Assembly: GCA_030063045.1 (NCBI GenBank)
Contig: JAQSEB010000054.1
Coordinates: 310,001 to 374,000 of the forward strand
Direction of reading: 5' to 3'
DNA: 64,000 bases
Source: Pratylenchus scribneri
Lineage: Eukaryota; Nematoda; Chromadorea; Rhabditida; Pratylenchidae
Shown in pieces: positions 1-11,276 of this stretch (within the stretch, counting starts at the first letter, position 1; the number at the start of each line of letters is the position of its first letter). The notes beneath the pieces were generated by a model. It was given only the letters and a program-made list of their open reading frames with translations, searched no databases and was not told where the DNA came from. The position numbers and the translations under genes were made by a program.

Positions 1-259
1 TTGGTTAGCTAACAATGGGAGGGAGAATAAATAATGTTGATGATTAGTTAATGGTGCCATAAATAGCCTAGTTGGTAATGTACTTCGCGTCGATTTTTTG
101 GTCAAGTGTTCAATACCGTCGCGGTCAATTTTTTTATTTGTAGAGTTTTATGCCTTCCTAATACTTACTAAACCACCCAAAACCACTGGAGATGATTAAA
201 TAATTTTTTACTATTAAATTGGATTCAAAATCTCAAATTTTATAATAAAGATTGTAAAC

Positions 260-2265
260 CTGTCAATTTGTGATTTCTTTGATGATTTGGCATTGGCAAT
301 TTGGGAGGCGTTGTTCTCAATATCCGATGATTGTTGATTTTGCTGTTGTAAATTGTTCGATGATGATTGGCAATATTGTCGTTTATCCGATGGATCAGCC
401 GGCACAATATTATAATTTCCGCCTCCAATTGATTCATCATCCAATATTGCTGCCAATTGTTCCTAATTAGACAAAATTTGTTGGATTATTTTTAATAGGA
501 TTATTTATTTTACCGAAAAATTGTGGTTTAGTTATCCTATTCCCAAACCAAATATACCCAAAATTGGATAGAGCTGGTCAAGACGCATTGAATGTTATAT
601 AATTTGGTTATGGTTTGGTCAACAATTAAATGGTTTTAAACGGTTTAAACCACTTTTTGGTTTAGTCAACAATTAAAGGGTTTTAAACAGTTTAAACCAC
701 ATTTTGGTTTGGTCAACAATTAAATGGTTTTAAACGGTTTAAACCACATTTTGGTTTTTGGTTCAAAAAAAAAGTTAGAATTGGCTAAACCAAAGTCAAA
801 AATAATCAAATCTTGATGAGATTTATCAATTGGGTTTAAGGTTTGTGGGTCTAGAATACACTACTAAACCGTAAACCCATTAAAGCTTTTTGCTAATTTT
901 ATTGTTTTTTCGTCATTTAGCGGTTTTTTTGCCAGATTAAATGTTTCCCAATTCCCATATTTGGTTATTAACCTGATTTTGTTGTGCATTTGTGGAGACA
1001 TTTTCAATTGCTAAATCCGAATTACCGCCGTCTTCCTCGACCGAATGCATTGTTTCCGCTCCTTTGCTCTTATTCGCTCCACCATTTTTCTGCATTGATG
1101 GAAATTGATCCAATCGAATATTACCATTGTTGTTGTTCTTTGCCGGTGTTGTGTGCTTTTCAGGAACGGAATCAACCTCAATACCCGGTGGAAGTTGGCT
1201 TTGGCAAATCTTTAAAAAATGAATAAAATTCCTTTAAACATTTTTTGGAATTTTAAAGTTTAGTCAGGGACGTATTTAGGGGGGGGGGGGGGGTACACGG
1301 GGTACGTACCCCCCCCCCCCCCCCAACGGGGGAAGTGGGGGTAAAAAAAGTAAAGGGGGGACCCTTCTGTGGTAAAAATTTTTCGCTGCGCGGCTATTTT
1401 TGGCCTAAATTTTTCGCTGCGCGGCTGTTTTTGGCCTAAATTTTTCGCTGCGCGGCTGTTTTTGGCCTAAATTTTTCGCTGCGCGGCTATTTTTTTCAAA
1501 TTTTTTCGATTTTTTTTACATGCGTACCCCGCCATCAAAAATTTTTTTACATGCGTACCCCGCCTGACCCCGGTACCCCCTCCAAACAAAAATCCTGGAT
1601 ACGTCCCTGAGTTTAGTTTTCGCAAATTTTAGCTTCTAATTTAGTTTAATTTAAGTAAATGGTGCCATGGTATTTGTAATATGAAAAACCTATGGTAAAT
1701 GTTGACATTATCTTATTGAATGATTCATGCCAATTAAGTTTAATTTATTAATTTTGGATAGCGATCTATCTATTTAAATGTCGATATTGGCTAATAAAGA
1801 TCGATAAATTTAACTAAATGAAAAAACAAATTCTTGCTAATTTAGTCCAATTTATCAATTATTTAGTAAAAATAACTCGGCAAACTACCCGTAATAAAAT
1901 CTAGTGTTTACCAAAATTGAGAAATTTGACTAAATGATACATATATGGCAGATCTAAGATCTATGGTCAACATTCTTGATTACTTAAAATTATCTTTTCT
2001 AATTTAATAGAGCTACAATTTTCCTATTTTATTTAATTATTGATTGTTTTGCACAAACCTTGGCATAACATGGAGAAATTTTCGGATTCAAATTGAGCAT
2101 TTTGTCGCCGGTCATCAAAAATGCTTCGCAACGCGGTGACCGGGTCAGACTGCTTGAGGACACCTTCGACGGTGGTTCCTCATCCAAACATTCATCATCC
2201 GCCGGCGGTGGTTGTGTAAAATTTTGTTCGTTGTTTTGCTGTTGTTGTTTTAATACTTCCATCAT
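260..2265 (-). CDS. Q/N-rich protein of unknown family, 5' part (3 exons seen, runs off left edge)
   Basis: Exons 2265-2059, 1209-973 and 462-260 join in consistent phase (0, 0, then 2 at the last donor). The start is the first of two adjacent ATGs, just after an acceptor-like AG at 2306. The N-terminus is rich in glutamine and asparagine. It is followed by an acidic/serine stretch, then the most protein-like segment, around residues 52-75, containing RSPRCEAFLMTGDKMLN and NPKISPCYAK and followed in exon 2 by QLPPGIEVDSVPEK. The rest is polar and probably disordered. I do not recognise the family. It is the last gene of the putative operon. Intron 1 carries a hAT-like element and intron 2 an R1 repeat. 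Nothing coding was found in 1-259, read here as intron. Confidence 0.6.
540..870. repeat. R1 repeat copy a (47-bp tandem units)
   Basis: R1 is an element of about 300-500 bp with ends related to TGGTTTATCC and TTAAACCRCT. Its core is tandem 47-bp units containing GGTTTAAACCGTTTAAAACC. This copy has three units and lies in intron 2 of the Q/N-rich gene. Confidence 0.75.
1265..1609. mobile_element. hAT-like MITE 1 with 8-bp target-site duplication
   Basis: The ends read CAGGGACGTAT and its reverse complement. The element is flanked by AGTTTAGT at 1257-1264 and again at 1610-1617, an exact 8-bp duplication typical of hAT transposons. Inside are G/C homopolymer runs and about four 31-bp tandem units containing TTTTTCGCTGCGCGGC. 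It encodes nothing and sits in intron 1 of the Q/N-rich gene. Confidence 0.85.
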
Positions 2266-2304
2266 GTTCCACTCTTCTCTTCCTTTTCCCTTCACAAAAA
2301 TCAA

Positions 2305-2308
2305 TCTA
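2305..2308 (-). promoter_or_regulatory. Candidate trans-splice acceptor, operon gene 4
   Basis: A pyrimidine-rich TTGTTTTAG ends about 40 nt before the start codon of the Q/N-rich gene and about 225 bp after the HSD17B10-like stop. No upstream exon is needed, so this is a likely spliced-leader addition site (inference). Confidence 0.4.
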
Positions 2309-2530
2309 AAACAAATAAAATGCGAATTGATTGAAAAATAAATGCATTAAAATTGGAAAAAATATTCAAATAAAATCAATAAATATGTCACAAAATGAAT
2401 AGATTCAATTTTTGATAAAATATTTTATGATAATAATTTGATAAATTATTAAAATGTGATAAACAATAATAAAAAAAAAACTAATGAATTCAACAAATTT
2501 CCATTTTTAATCCCATCTTCATTCATTCAT

Positions 2531-5052
2531 TCATGGAGTCATCCGTAAGCCACCATCTGAAAAATGATAATGATTAAACGTTCATTCATGGCATGTTTAT
2601 GTTTTTATGTAAAAGTGTAAACCCAAAAAAAGACTTATATTAAGTTGCATCTCTTTTAGCCCTAACCATTAAAAAAATCAATGCCCCTCTCTGGGTTATT
2701 TATAATATAAGAGTTTAAGTTTAGGGTTTCTGGGTGCGCTCATTAAACAGAGACACCGCTTAGTTTTGTATGTTATAGTTAAAAATCTATTATTTCGATG
2801 TAATATATTAACGAAAAAAAATGTATTTTGGATTTTCTTAATTTTAACCGGTCGTCTAGTTGGGAGTTCGGTGTTTGTACATACCGGTTCTGGGTTGATC
2901 TCATTACGTAATTTTTGTCAAATATTGGTTATCTACTGTCTTTGGTATTTAAAAATAATACTTATAGGTAACTAAAATTTACACCAAACAATTATGGTTC
3001 ATATTATTTGATTAATTGGAGATGTTTTTATATGTGATTTAAATCCAAAATTCAAACCAAGTCTAATCACGGAGCCATTCAAATATGGATTCTCAATAAT
3101 GTGCTGGACCAGTGCCGCAAATTCGTCCGGGTTGCCCAACCGTTGTGGAGAGAGAACAATTTTAGCCAAATATGTCTTTGCCTTAAAATTTTATTATTTT
3201 TTAAATATTTTTTGCAATTCAAAAACCTTAGCGGGCAATGTTTGCATCAGAGGAGTCTCAAAAATGCCCGGTGCAATGGCCATAACCCGAATGGCAGAAT
3301 TGGCATAGTCGCGAGCCAATGGCAAAGTCATCGATGCAATCGCACCTTTTGTGGCTGCATAAAGTACCTATAAATTGTTAAAGAATTTTATTAAAGAATT
3401 TTTTGGATTTTACTAATTAAAAACCGACATTTTAGAGATTTTATGAATTTTTTGAACTTACAACTTAACTAGAGGTTTTTAAAAATTGACTAGTTTTAAA
3501 TGTGCTAGTTAAACCATTTAAGCTTAAACCGTTTTTGGTTTTTAAAACTGAAGAATCGAATTTTAATCTCCTTTAAATTTGTGGTTCTCATCACTCATCA
3601 TTCATCTAGAGTTCAACAGGTGATTGGTTTAAACATTGTCCAGTTCTAAAACTAGCAGGTGAATTAAACCGTTTAAAACTGTTCATCGGTTTTTGATTTA
3701 ACTGATGTCATTGCTGATGAGCTAGCTTTAGGTTTTTTGATTTTAAATTCGGAAACTGATTTTAGATTATAAAAACTATTACATTGATTGGGTTTAATTT
3801 TTTAAACTACTAATTAAGTTAAACCAGCTAAACAATCTTTAGGTTTTGATTAAAAAACTTTGCGCTGTTTAGTTTATCCTAATTCTGTTAGTGCTTCCAC
3901 TTAAATCATATTTATTAAATTGTTAAATTCAAAAAACACGGGATAGGTAATAATGATTTGATATGTTAATCAATTTCTCCACCAACTAACCTGCCCACTT
4001 TGTCCCTCAAACGCCGCAATGGAAGATGTATTGATGATGAGGCCGCGTTGACCATTCTCATCCAATTGATTGTCGATTAAATGTGGCAATGAGCATTGGA
4101 TTACATTTAAAGTGCCATACAAATTCACCCATAATTTAATAATTTTAAAACCAATTTTTGAATGCAAAAACAAACTTTGATGACTTTATCAATCCGTTCC
4201 TGGCCCATCATCTCTTTCCTGGATGAACTGTACAGTCTCTGGGCATAGGCCACACCGGCACAATTGACCACCACATTCAGATGGCCAAATTTGTTTGGAA
4301 TTGAATCCACTGCTTTTTTGACCGCATCAAAGGAGGAAACCTTGAAATTAAAATCAATAAATATTTCATCAAAAAAACCGTACATCAACTGGGGAAAAGT
4401 GCACTTTGTCGAGGCCAAGTTCTTCGGCCACCTTATTCCCATCCGAAACGGGCAAATCCAATAGGCCAACATTGAACCCACTGTTGACCAATCGTTGGAC
4501 GGTGGCTTTGCCCAAACCTGAAGCGCCTCCAGTGACCAGTGCAACCAATTTCTGGAAAAATTCATAAATCAATCAGTTAAAATATGAGGAAAATTTAATT
4601 TCGGGAAAAGATAATAATAAGGGATCAGTGGTTTATCCTAAACACATAAACGTAATACCCAATCGATAAATCTCATCAAGATGCTTCATTTGATTATGTT
4701 TTGATTTTGGGTTTAACCAATTTTAACTTAGTTTTGAACCATTAAACCAAAATGTGGTTTAAACCGTTCAAAACCCTTTAATTGTTGACCAAACCAAAAT
4801 GTGGTTTAAACCGTTTAAAACCCTTTAATTGTTGACCAAACCAAAATGTGGTTTAAACCGTTTAAAACCCTTTAATTGTTGACCAAACCATAACCAAATT
4901 ATATACCATTCAATGCGTCTTGACCAGCTTATATTTGGTTTGTGACTGTGGGGTAAGCCCTTAAACCGCTATATTTCTAGCATTATCTTGCCACTAAATT
5001 AAATATTTTCCATGGGAAATTGATTGAATTTTACCTTCGCATTTGTTGCCAT
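2531..5052 (-). CDS. HSD17B10: 3-hydroxyacyl-CoA dehydrogenase type-2 / 17-beta-HSD type 10 (short-chain dehydrogenase)
   Basis: Seven exons (5052-5035, 4551-4384, 4340-4176, 4128-3991, 3367-3227, 3181-3058, 2556-2531) give 259 residues, close to the 261 of the human enzyme. The family is an NAD-dependent mitochondrial dehydrogenase acting on 3-hydroxyacyl-CoA and steroid substrates; in animals it is also part of mitochondrial RNase P. Visible are the cofactor motif TGGASGLG near residue 14, VNCAG, the catalytic Ser region [16 protein letters not shown] (Tyr-x3-Lys) and the C-terminal [17 protein letters not shown]. The last exon is only 26 nt but restores the conserved ending. One oddity: intron 3 (4175-4129) starts GT but ends GG, not AG. 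It is the third gene of the putative operon. Identification is firm. Confidence 0.93.
4620..4970. repeat. R1 repeat copy b
   Basis: Three 47-bp units, with ends TGGTTTATCCTAAAC and CCCTTAAACCGCT. It occupies most of intron 1 of the HSD17B10-like gene. Confidence 0.75.
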
Positions 5053-5061
5053 TGTAAATTT

Positions 5062-5065
5062 GCTA
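5062..5065 (-). promoter_or_regulatory. Candidate trans-splice acceptor, operon gene 3
   Basis: TTCCTAATTAG ends 10 nt before the HSD17B10-like ATG and about 250 bp after the stop of the upstream gene. Confidence 0.4.
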
Positions 5066-5315
5066 ATTAGGAAATTAATTAAAATTCAATAAAACGATAA
5101 TGAAAATGATGATTGATGAATATATGAGATTGATTTTAACAAAATTTTTAAATTAATTTGCATCAAATAAACTGGCATAATTTTATCAATAATAAAATCC
5201 AATGTTGTCAATAATTGAGATTATCATGGAAAATATAAATAGCATTAAAGCATCAGATCAATTTTTAAATTCATCATCGGAATGTGTCAAGTTTTCATAC
5301 CCGTCCATTATCCAA

Positions 5316-7316
5316 TTATTTCTTCATAATTTTTCCAGAACATGTTGGCTCATCTTCATCTTCTCCATCATCATTTGTTGCCTTTTTCTTCTCTCCTTGT
5401 CCAATTTGATCCTTGCACTTCAATTCAACAATCTCGCCATTCTTTAATATACATTTTAATTAATCAATTATTTTGGTTTTACTGATTAAATAAAAATGGT
5501 TTTGTCAATTTTACCTTTCGTTTCTGGATTTTAATTCCAGCAATTTGTTTGAATCCTTCTTTTCCGAATTGCACTTCAACATCGAACACGTAGGCACCAT
5601 TGGTCGGAATATTAGCCAAAGTGAATTCCAATTTCTTTTTCCACTTCACAATTTTTGGACCACCGGAAGAACCATTCAAACATCCCTTCTCCGATTTCGT
5701 TGTGTTTGCCGATAAAATGTGGAATTTTTTCTGATCATAACCTAAATAAAAAATTCATCAATTAAAAGAATCAATTTTTGTACCTTCTTCAATGCCTTTG
5801 CGATAATATTTCCAAATTTTGTGGATTGTAGTAGAGCGATGTCCTTTCAAATTGATATCGATTGATTCGAGAAAATCCTCCGGATGGCTAAAATTCAAAA
5901 ATTTTCTTTTAAATTTAATAAATATTTTTTACTTTGTATTGGAAATGTAGCTGATCAAAAAATCGAAATACTCCCAAGGATGGAACTGAACAGTATATTG
6001 CTTCATTGTGAAATGTCGAAATTGGCTAAATCCGGCGCCACGACGCAGAATTATGTCCAAACTTCGATTCCAATAAATGTTATTTTTCGCCTCCAATTTA
6101 TTGCCATTTTCTTCGATTTGATAATTGTCCAGCCGACCTTCTTCGTTTACAAAATTTGCAACATCAAAAGACTGCAATAAAATTATTTAATCAGCGATAA
6201 TTTTTTATTCTTAAATCTTATTTATATCCTCAATTGATGGATCTTGTCAAGACGCATTTTTTGATAATAATTTTAATCTTTAATTCTGAATAAATAAAAA
6301 AAATTAATATTAATGGATCTTGACTAGATCTTTTTTCATTGGAAGGAATTATCCATAATTTAGAATTAACCTGCATGTTCCATTTTGAGAATTCGAATTG
6401 GCTAATGAATTCCTTCGAAGGATCGATTCCAAAAATAATTCGAAACCAATTGTTTCCATCCATTTTGTTCATCACAAACAATCGCAATTCAGAGGAAAGC
6501 TTTTCATATTGAGTGAATTGTCCATCAAAAATGTGCAAAATTTGTCCATTGTCCGTTTCCAATTGAACAGATTCGAAGAAAATTCGGCGCCCGATTTGAT
6601 AATGTTCCTTCTTCTTATTCAATAATGGCTTCATGAATGTTGGAATTGGAATTGCGGCCATCCCGAAACTCATTTCCACATGTTGAAGCATCATTTGAGT
6701 CGAACTGAAAATTGTGTATAAATTAAAAAATATTACAGGAATGAGAATTGATGCCTAAACTACTAATCGTCGATTGAATAAGGTTTAAAAAATATTAAAA
6801 ATTATTTATATAATACCGTGAATATGCCATATGAAGAAGCAATTTTTCCACGAAATCATTAGGCGTTCCGATGATTGCGATGCTGTTATCCACTAGCATC
6901 TCGAATTTTCGAGTGGATGTCAGCCAAGTGCCATAGCGAAATAATGCATCCATTTCAGGTTTCCATTGTAAATCATCGGTAATCCGTAATTCTTCTCGAT
7001 CCTCTCCATCATCGACCAATGTGCCAATATATTCATTGAGGGACTGGAAAAATGATGAAAGTTTTATTATAGTTTTAATTTATTAATATTTTTGATCGAT
7101 TATTTGATTAAAAACTTAATTGTTTTTTGAAATTGATATTAAATTAATATTTCAAACCGTTCTGAGTTGTTGAACATTTCGAAGCATTCTGTCCTTATTA
7201 TTCAGAAATGTTTTGGAAACATTCACCAAAACATGGATTGCATTTGGCAATGGCAGGCATTGATGGATTAGAGCGTGCAATTCCGGTGGTAATGTTCGGC
7301 CATATTCCAATTCCAT
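5316..7316 (-). CDS. Unrecognised 471-aa protein (operon gene 2)
   Basis: Seven exons (7316-7158, 7043-6817, 6704-6371, 6171-5933, 5887-5784, 5741-5515, 5441-5316) join without a stop. I chose the ATG at 7316 because the exon opens at a TTTTAG acceptor at 7354 and no upstream exon fits. I see no signal peptide or membrane segment. The protein is rich in aromatic and charged residues (for example WKPEMDALFRYGTW, VQFHPWEYFDFL). The C-terminus is basic (KWKKKLEF, KIQKRK), then acidic (DDGEDEDE). I do not recognise the family. Its neighbours, an ER glycosylation subunit and a mitochondrial dehydrogenase, give no firm hint of function. Confidence 0.75.
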
Positions 7317-7352
7317 AATTGAATATTGATTGTTTTGTGTAGATCTGTCCAA

Positions 7353-7356
7353 ACTA
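7353..7356 (-). promoter_or_regulatory. Candidate trans-splice acceptor, operon gene 2
   Basis: TTTTTATTTTAG ends 37 nt before the chosen ATG and 237 bp after the RPN1 stop, a spacing typical of nematode operons. Confidence 0.45.
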
Positions 7357-7590
7357 AAATAAAAATTGTTTTAATGATTATAATAAAATATGGAATGAAT
7401 TTCTTACATTTAACAAAAATTTTTAAATAAGATGGAAATTAACCAAACAAATAAAAATTAAATTCGGAAGATATTTATGCAAAATCCCTTAAATTTAACA
7501 ATGTTTTTCACATCAAAAATAAATAGGTAAAACAATTCAAAATTAACTAAATAATTTAATTATCGATTTAACAATGTTCCATCTTCCATT

Positions 7591-10255
7591 TTATTCCTTC
7601 TTTTGGTGCTCTTTTCCATCCTAAAATTAAAATAATTATTTGCTAATTAAATTCGTGAATTTATACCTTGCCACCCGAAATTGTCATATCAATTCGGAAA
7701 AGCAAAATTGCAGCCAGGAAAAGTACCCCAAAAGCTGCAATCACCATCAAAGGCTCCCGGAGTAAATAAATCTTCTCAAATTCGTAATAAAGCTGAAAAT
7801 TAATTAATTAAAAATGAAATAAATTGGTGCAAAACCGTAAATGTTTGAATGTGATTGTTGATCAAATTGTCCTTCTCCATCACAATTACTTGACGGCCAA
7901 ATGTGTCCAAATAGGTTTTGTGCGTTTCGTCGGGCAATCGCTTCACGGAATAGGGTGTCACCAATCGTACATTCCTATAAAAATAAATTTAATTAGTCTT
8001 AAAAATTCACTGGAATGCATAATATTACATAAAAATGGTTAAGAAGTCCGAAAAAAAATTAACTTCCCTTGAGCGGATTCGAACCCGTGACCCAAATTTT
8101 GTCAAAAATGAAGAAAGGACTCACTCAAAATTTTTCAAAAAAACATTTTTTGATAAATATTCCTGCTATAGAAGTATAAAAGTAAAAATAAAGCCCGAAA
8201 AAAATTAACTTCCCTTGAGCGGATTCGAACCCGAGACCTAAATTTTACCAAAAAGTGAAGGCTATTTAGGTCGAATTTTTCAAAAATTTCCCTAAAAATT
8301 TAGCTTTAAACCTATCCCTAATTTAAGTCAAATTCACAAAATTACTCACTTGCTCATTTCGGGTAAAATAATCTTCAAGCGCAGCTTCTCCACAACAGCA
8401 TTGTCATAAAGCCGGTCCATCATTTTCATTTTCAATGCATAATTTGAACCGGAGCTTTGGAGGACACTTTGACTGGGCGCATTGTAACCCAGAATGTAAT
8501 TGGTCTAAAATTCAAATTTAATTCAATTTATTTGGAAATATTTGTGAACTTACACGCCATCCGCCGAACAGTGGGAAGCGAGGTTTCAGCTCAACCTCGA
8601 CCCGGTCATTTCGGGGATAAACGCTCGACGTGGAAATGTTCCCAATTTCGTCTCGGTAATAGATGTCACGGATGGCAGGAGGCAGCACCGTCTATAAGGG
8701 AATTTGGATTTAATTGGGTTTTAAGCTAGAAGATCTACGACTCAAAAAGCGGAATGCCTATCCTAAACACACTCCCCTATGACTCAACTAAAAGACCTCT
8801 ATATGTAATCCAAAAGATGTAATACCTGCAACCTAGTCCTATGACAAAGAGGATTTAGATTGATTGATGTTGACGATTATTGATTTTTAATATCCTTTGT
8901 CCATGTCCATCATTTCCGGACCGGTTAAATTCCGTATTTTTACATTTTTTCCATCTGTTCTGACAGCTAGCTACTAGCTTAAACTCCAAACTGAAACTAA
9001 AATGGTCATTTAGCTGTATGAATAGATCTTAGAGTAGTAGGCCTAGCTCCTAGGTCTAAACTCTAAAGGTTAGTCGGTCTTTAGGGTGTAGATCTTAAAG
9101 TTTTCTGGGTGATAGGTCTTGTGGGTTGATCCCATCCATTTCATATGAGTAATTTAATTTATGAACTGAAATCAAACCTTGATACTTTTGACTATCGGTT
9201 GCTTTCCTCCGCGTCGATCAATTTGGAAGTCCAAACGGGAGAATGAACCTTTCAGTTTTGCGCCCTTATTCACAATTTCCACATGTTCCTCAACCGCCAC
9301 GTTGCCACCCCAATGGGAAATCTTAATTGAGAAAAACATTAATAAATTGAAATAAAATAAACTTCGATGATTCGCTCGACGGAAGTTGCAACCAAAAATG
9401 GCGAATTGTTCTCATAATGAATGGAAATTGGCTTCTAAATTTTGCATAATTTATTTTAATTACTTTAATTTTACCTGAGTGTAAGGCGCCGAATTCTCAT
9501 AAAATCCATATGTGATTTTGTCGGATGCAAATTTGCTCGGCACCACTTCGGTGTAAGAAATTGGCTTGGTGCTTCCAATTTTGTATGTGCAACTCTCCTT
9601 CACAATTTGATAAGCGGATGGGATATTGGCGAAACCAGAGTAGAGAGCAAGTCTAAAATAATCAAATAATTTTTCATTCAATTCCAAAATTAATACTGAT
9701 TTTCGGATTGGGCAATCTCCTTGGGATGCAATGCCAATGATTGGGTCAATGCGTAATCCACTGTTATTTTCATTGTCGCGTCCGGTGCAAGCAAATTCAA
9801 AAACTCAATTTTGTGTGAAACAAATGGTTCCGATCCTCCTTTTGATTTGACCTTAAGTTTTTAATAATTAAATCAGTGGAATAGATCATTGGATAAACTC
9901 GAGTAATCCGAAATTTATTTGCTTCCTTGCTCGTTTCAAAAGCATTCATCCATGAAAGATGTGCAGCTTCTTCCGCCGACATTGTATGGATGAAAAAGCT
10001 GAGCTCTTCTTTGCCTTCATTCTTCAGTTCGAATTCAGTTTTTACCTGAAATTGAGTAATTTAGCACCGCAATTTACCAATTTATTATATAAAAACCTTG
10101 ATAATTTGTGAAGTTAAATCAACATTTCGTACAGCCAACAGGATTTTCAGATTGGAGTCGACCCCGATTTCATTTTGCGCACCAAGAGTTTGACAGAAGT
10201 AGAGCGATAAAAATAAAATAATAGAAACAATGCTATTTTCCATCAAGTTTATCAT
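7591..10255 (-). CDS. RPN1: Ribophorin I, oligosaccharyltransferase subunit
   Basis: Eleven exons (10255-10097, 10045-9899, 9851-9697, 9652-9475, 9434-9363, 9321-9178, 8691-8554, 8504-8350, 7974-7836, 7792-7667, 7620-7591) give 480 residues. Ribophorin I is an ER-membrane subunit of the complex that transfers glycans to nascent proteins. An N-terminal signal sequence (residues 1-25) and one membrane segment near residues 445-465 ([16 protein letters not shown]) are visible. Family stretches include [37 protein letters not shown] and [12 protein letters not shown]. After the membrane segment only about 20 residues follow, ending EHQKKE. The long cytosolic tail of the human protein (about 607 aa) is absent, making it similar in length to yeast Ost1. 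It is the first gene of the operon, and its ATG abuts an AG. Confidence 0.95.
8040..8330 (-). repeat. Two tRNA-derived SINE-like pieces in RPN1 intron 8
   Basis: Two related stretches of about 150 bp each contain the antisense of a tRNA B-box (GATTCGAACCCG) inside the same context, CTTCCCTTGAGCGGATTCG. The same unit recurs in plastin introns in the other orientation. Confidence 0.55.
8692..9177. other. Long RPN1 intron 6 with no recognised content
   Basis: The intron is 486 bp. I see no open exon and none of the repeat families named here. Confidence 0.5.
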
Positions 10256-11276
10256 CTAAATTTTAAATATTGATTGCTTCATTTTTTCTTTTCTTAAATT
10301 ATCATCAAATCTTTATCATTTTATCAATCTGATTTCTGAGATGATGATGATTGATAACAGATGAGTCATTGTCATTGCATTCATCCCAAATTAAAAATAG
10401 AAGAATTGATCTTTAACTAAACATTCATCATCAGAAATTGATGACGACAATTTATTCGAATAATCGCTAATAATCAACAAAATGGGATACGCTCCGCACT
10501 CCGCTCTACGGAAATATTTACAAAAATAAATTGGGAACAGTATTGTTAACATTTTTTTGATAATTTCTTATTGATTTCTGATATGATATCCGGTTCTTCC
10601 TTCTTCCAGAAAATTTTCCGATAAACAATACCTTGCTCTCATGTCTCATCTTTTTCAATCATTTTAATTTATTTTGCGCCCCATCCCACCCTTTTCGCTT
10701 TTCTCATCTACAAATAAAATCTGTCAAATTGTATAAGCTCCCCAAAGCTTTATAGCTCGCTACATTGGGAGATTAGCGATGAAGATGTGAATAGAAAGGA
10801 AATGTGCATGGATTTATGGTGGCGGCATTTAGGAGGATGTCCTCATCCTCATCATCCGTCCATAAAAACGTGTGAGGATGAGGGTGCGCGATCGCGATAA
10901 AAAAGGATTGTGCTCCCCCCGTCCCGTCTCCTTTCCCTCACATTTTCAAGCACCTGTAAAGCTGGCGGCTGCTGAATACAATTGAACATGGTCGATATTT
11001 TGTTCACATAAAGCAAGCTTCCAATCCGTCATTATTACATTTGAGATGTGCAAAAAACATTATGAATTGCGGCTTGCGGCAAGCGAGATTAAATTAGATA
11101 TATTGTTTATTGATCTTGTCTTTGTCATTTGTCAAAAACAATGACTCACTCTCATTTACTCACCTCACCCATCCATTTCATTATCTTAATTACACACAAA
11201 ACCTTAACTTTCAGAAATAAATATCATCAATAATAATTTAATAAAGCTATTTATTCAAATTAAATTATAAAGAACA
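10256..11276. promoter_or_regulatory. Divergent intergenic region between RPN1 operon and plastin
   Basis: One kilobase between two divergently transcribed units, so it probably holds both promoters. I see a possible outron acceptor (CTTAACTTTCAG ending at 11214) upstream of plastin. No specific element is recognisable. Confidence 0.45.

Larger units (their letters stand above)
260..10255 (-). other. Putative four-gene operon
   Basis: RPN1, the 471-aa protein, HSD17B10-like and the Q/N-rich protein are consecutive on one strand. Stop-to-next-5'-end gaps are 237, 253 and 225 bp, and each downstream gene opens at an acceptor-like AG. Nematode operons typically have gaps of 100-400 bp. Operon status is an inference. 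Confidence 0.55.
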
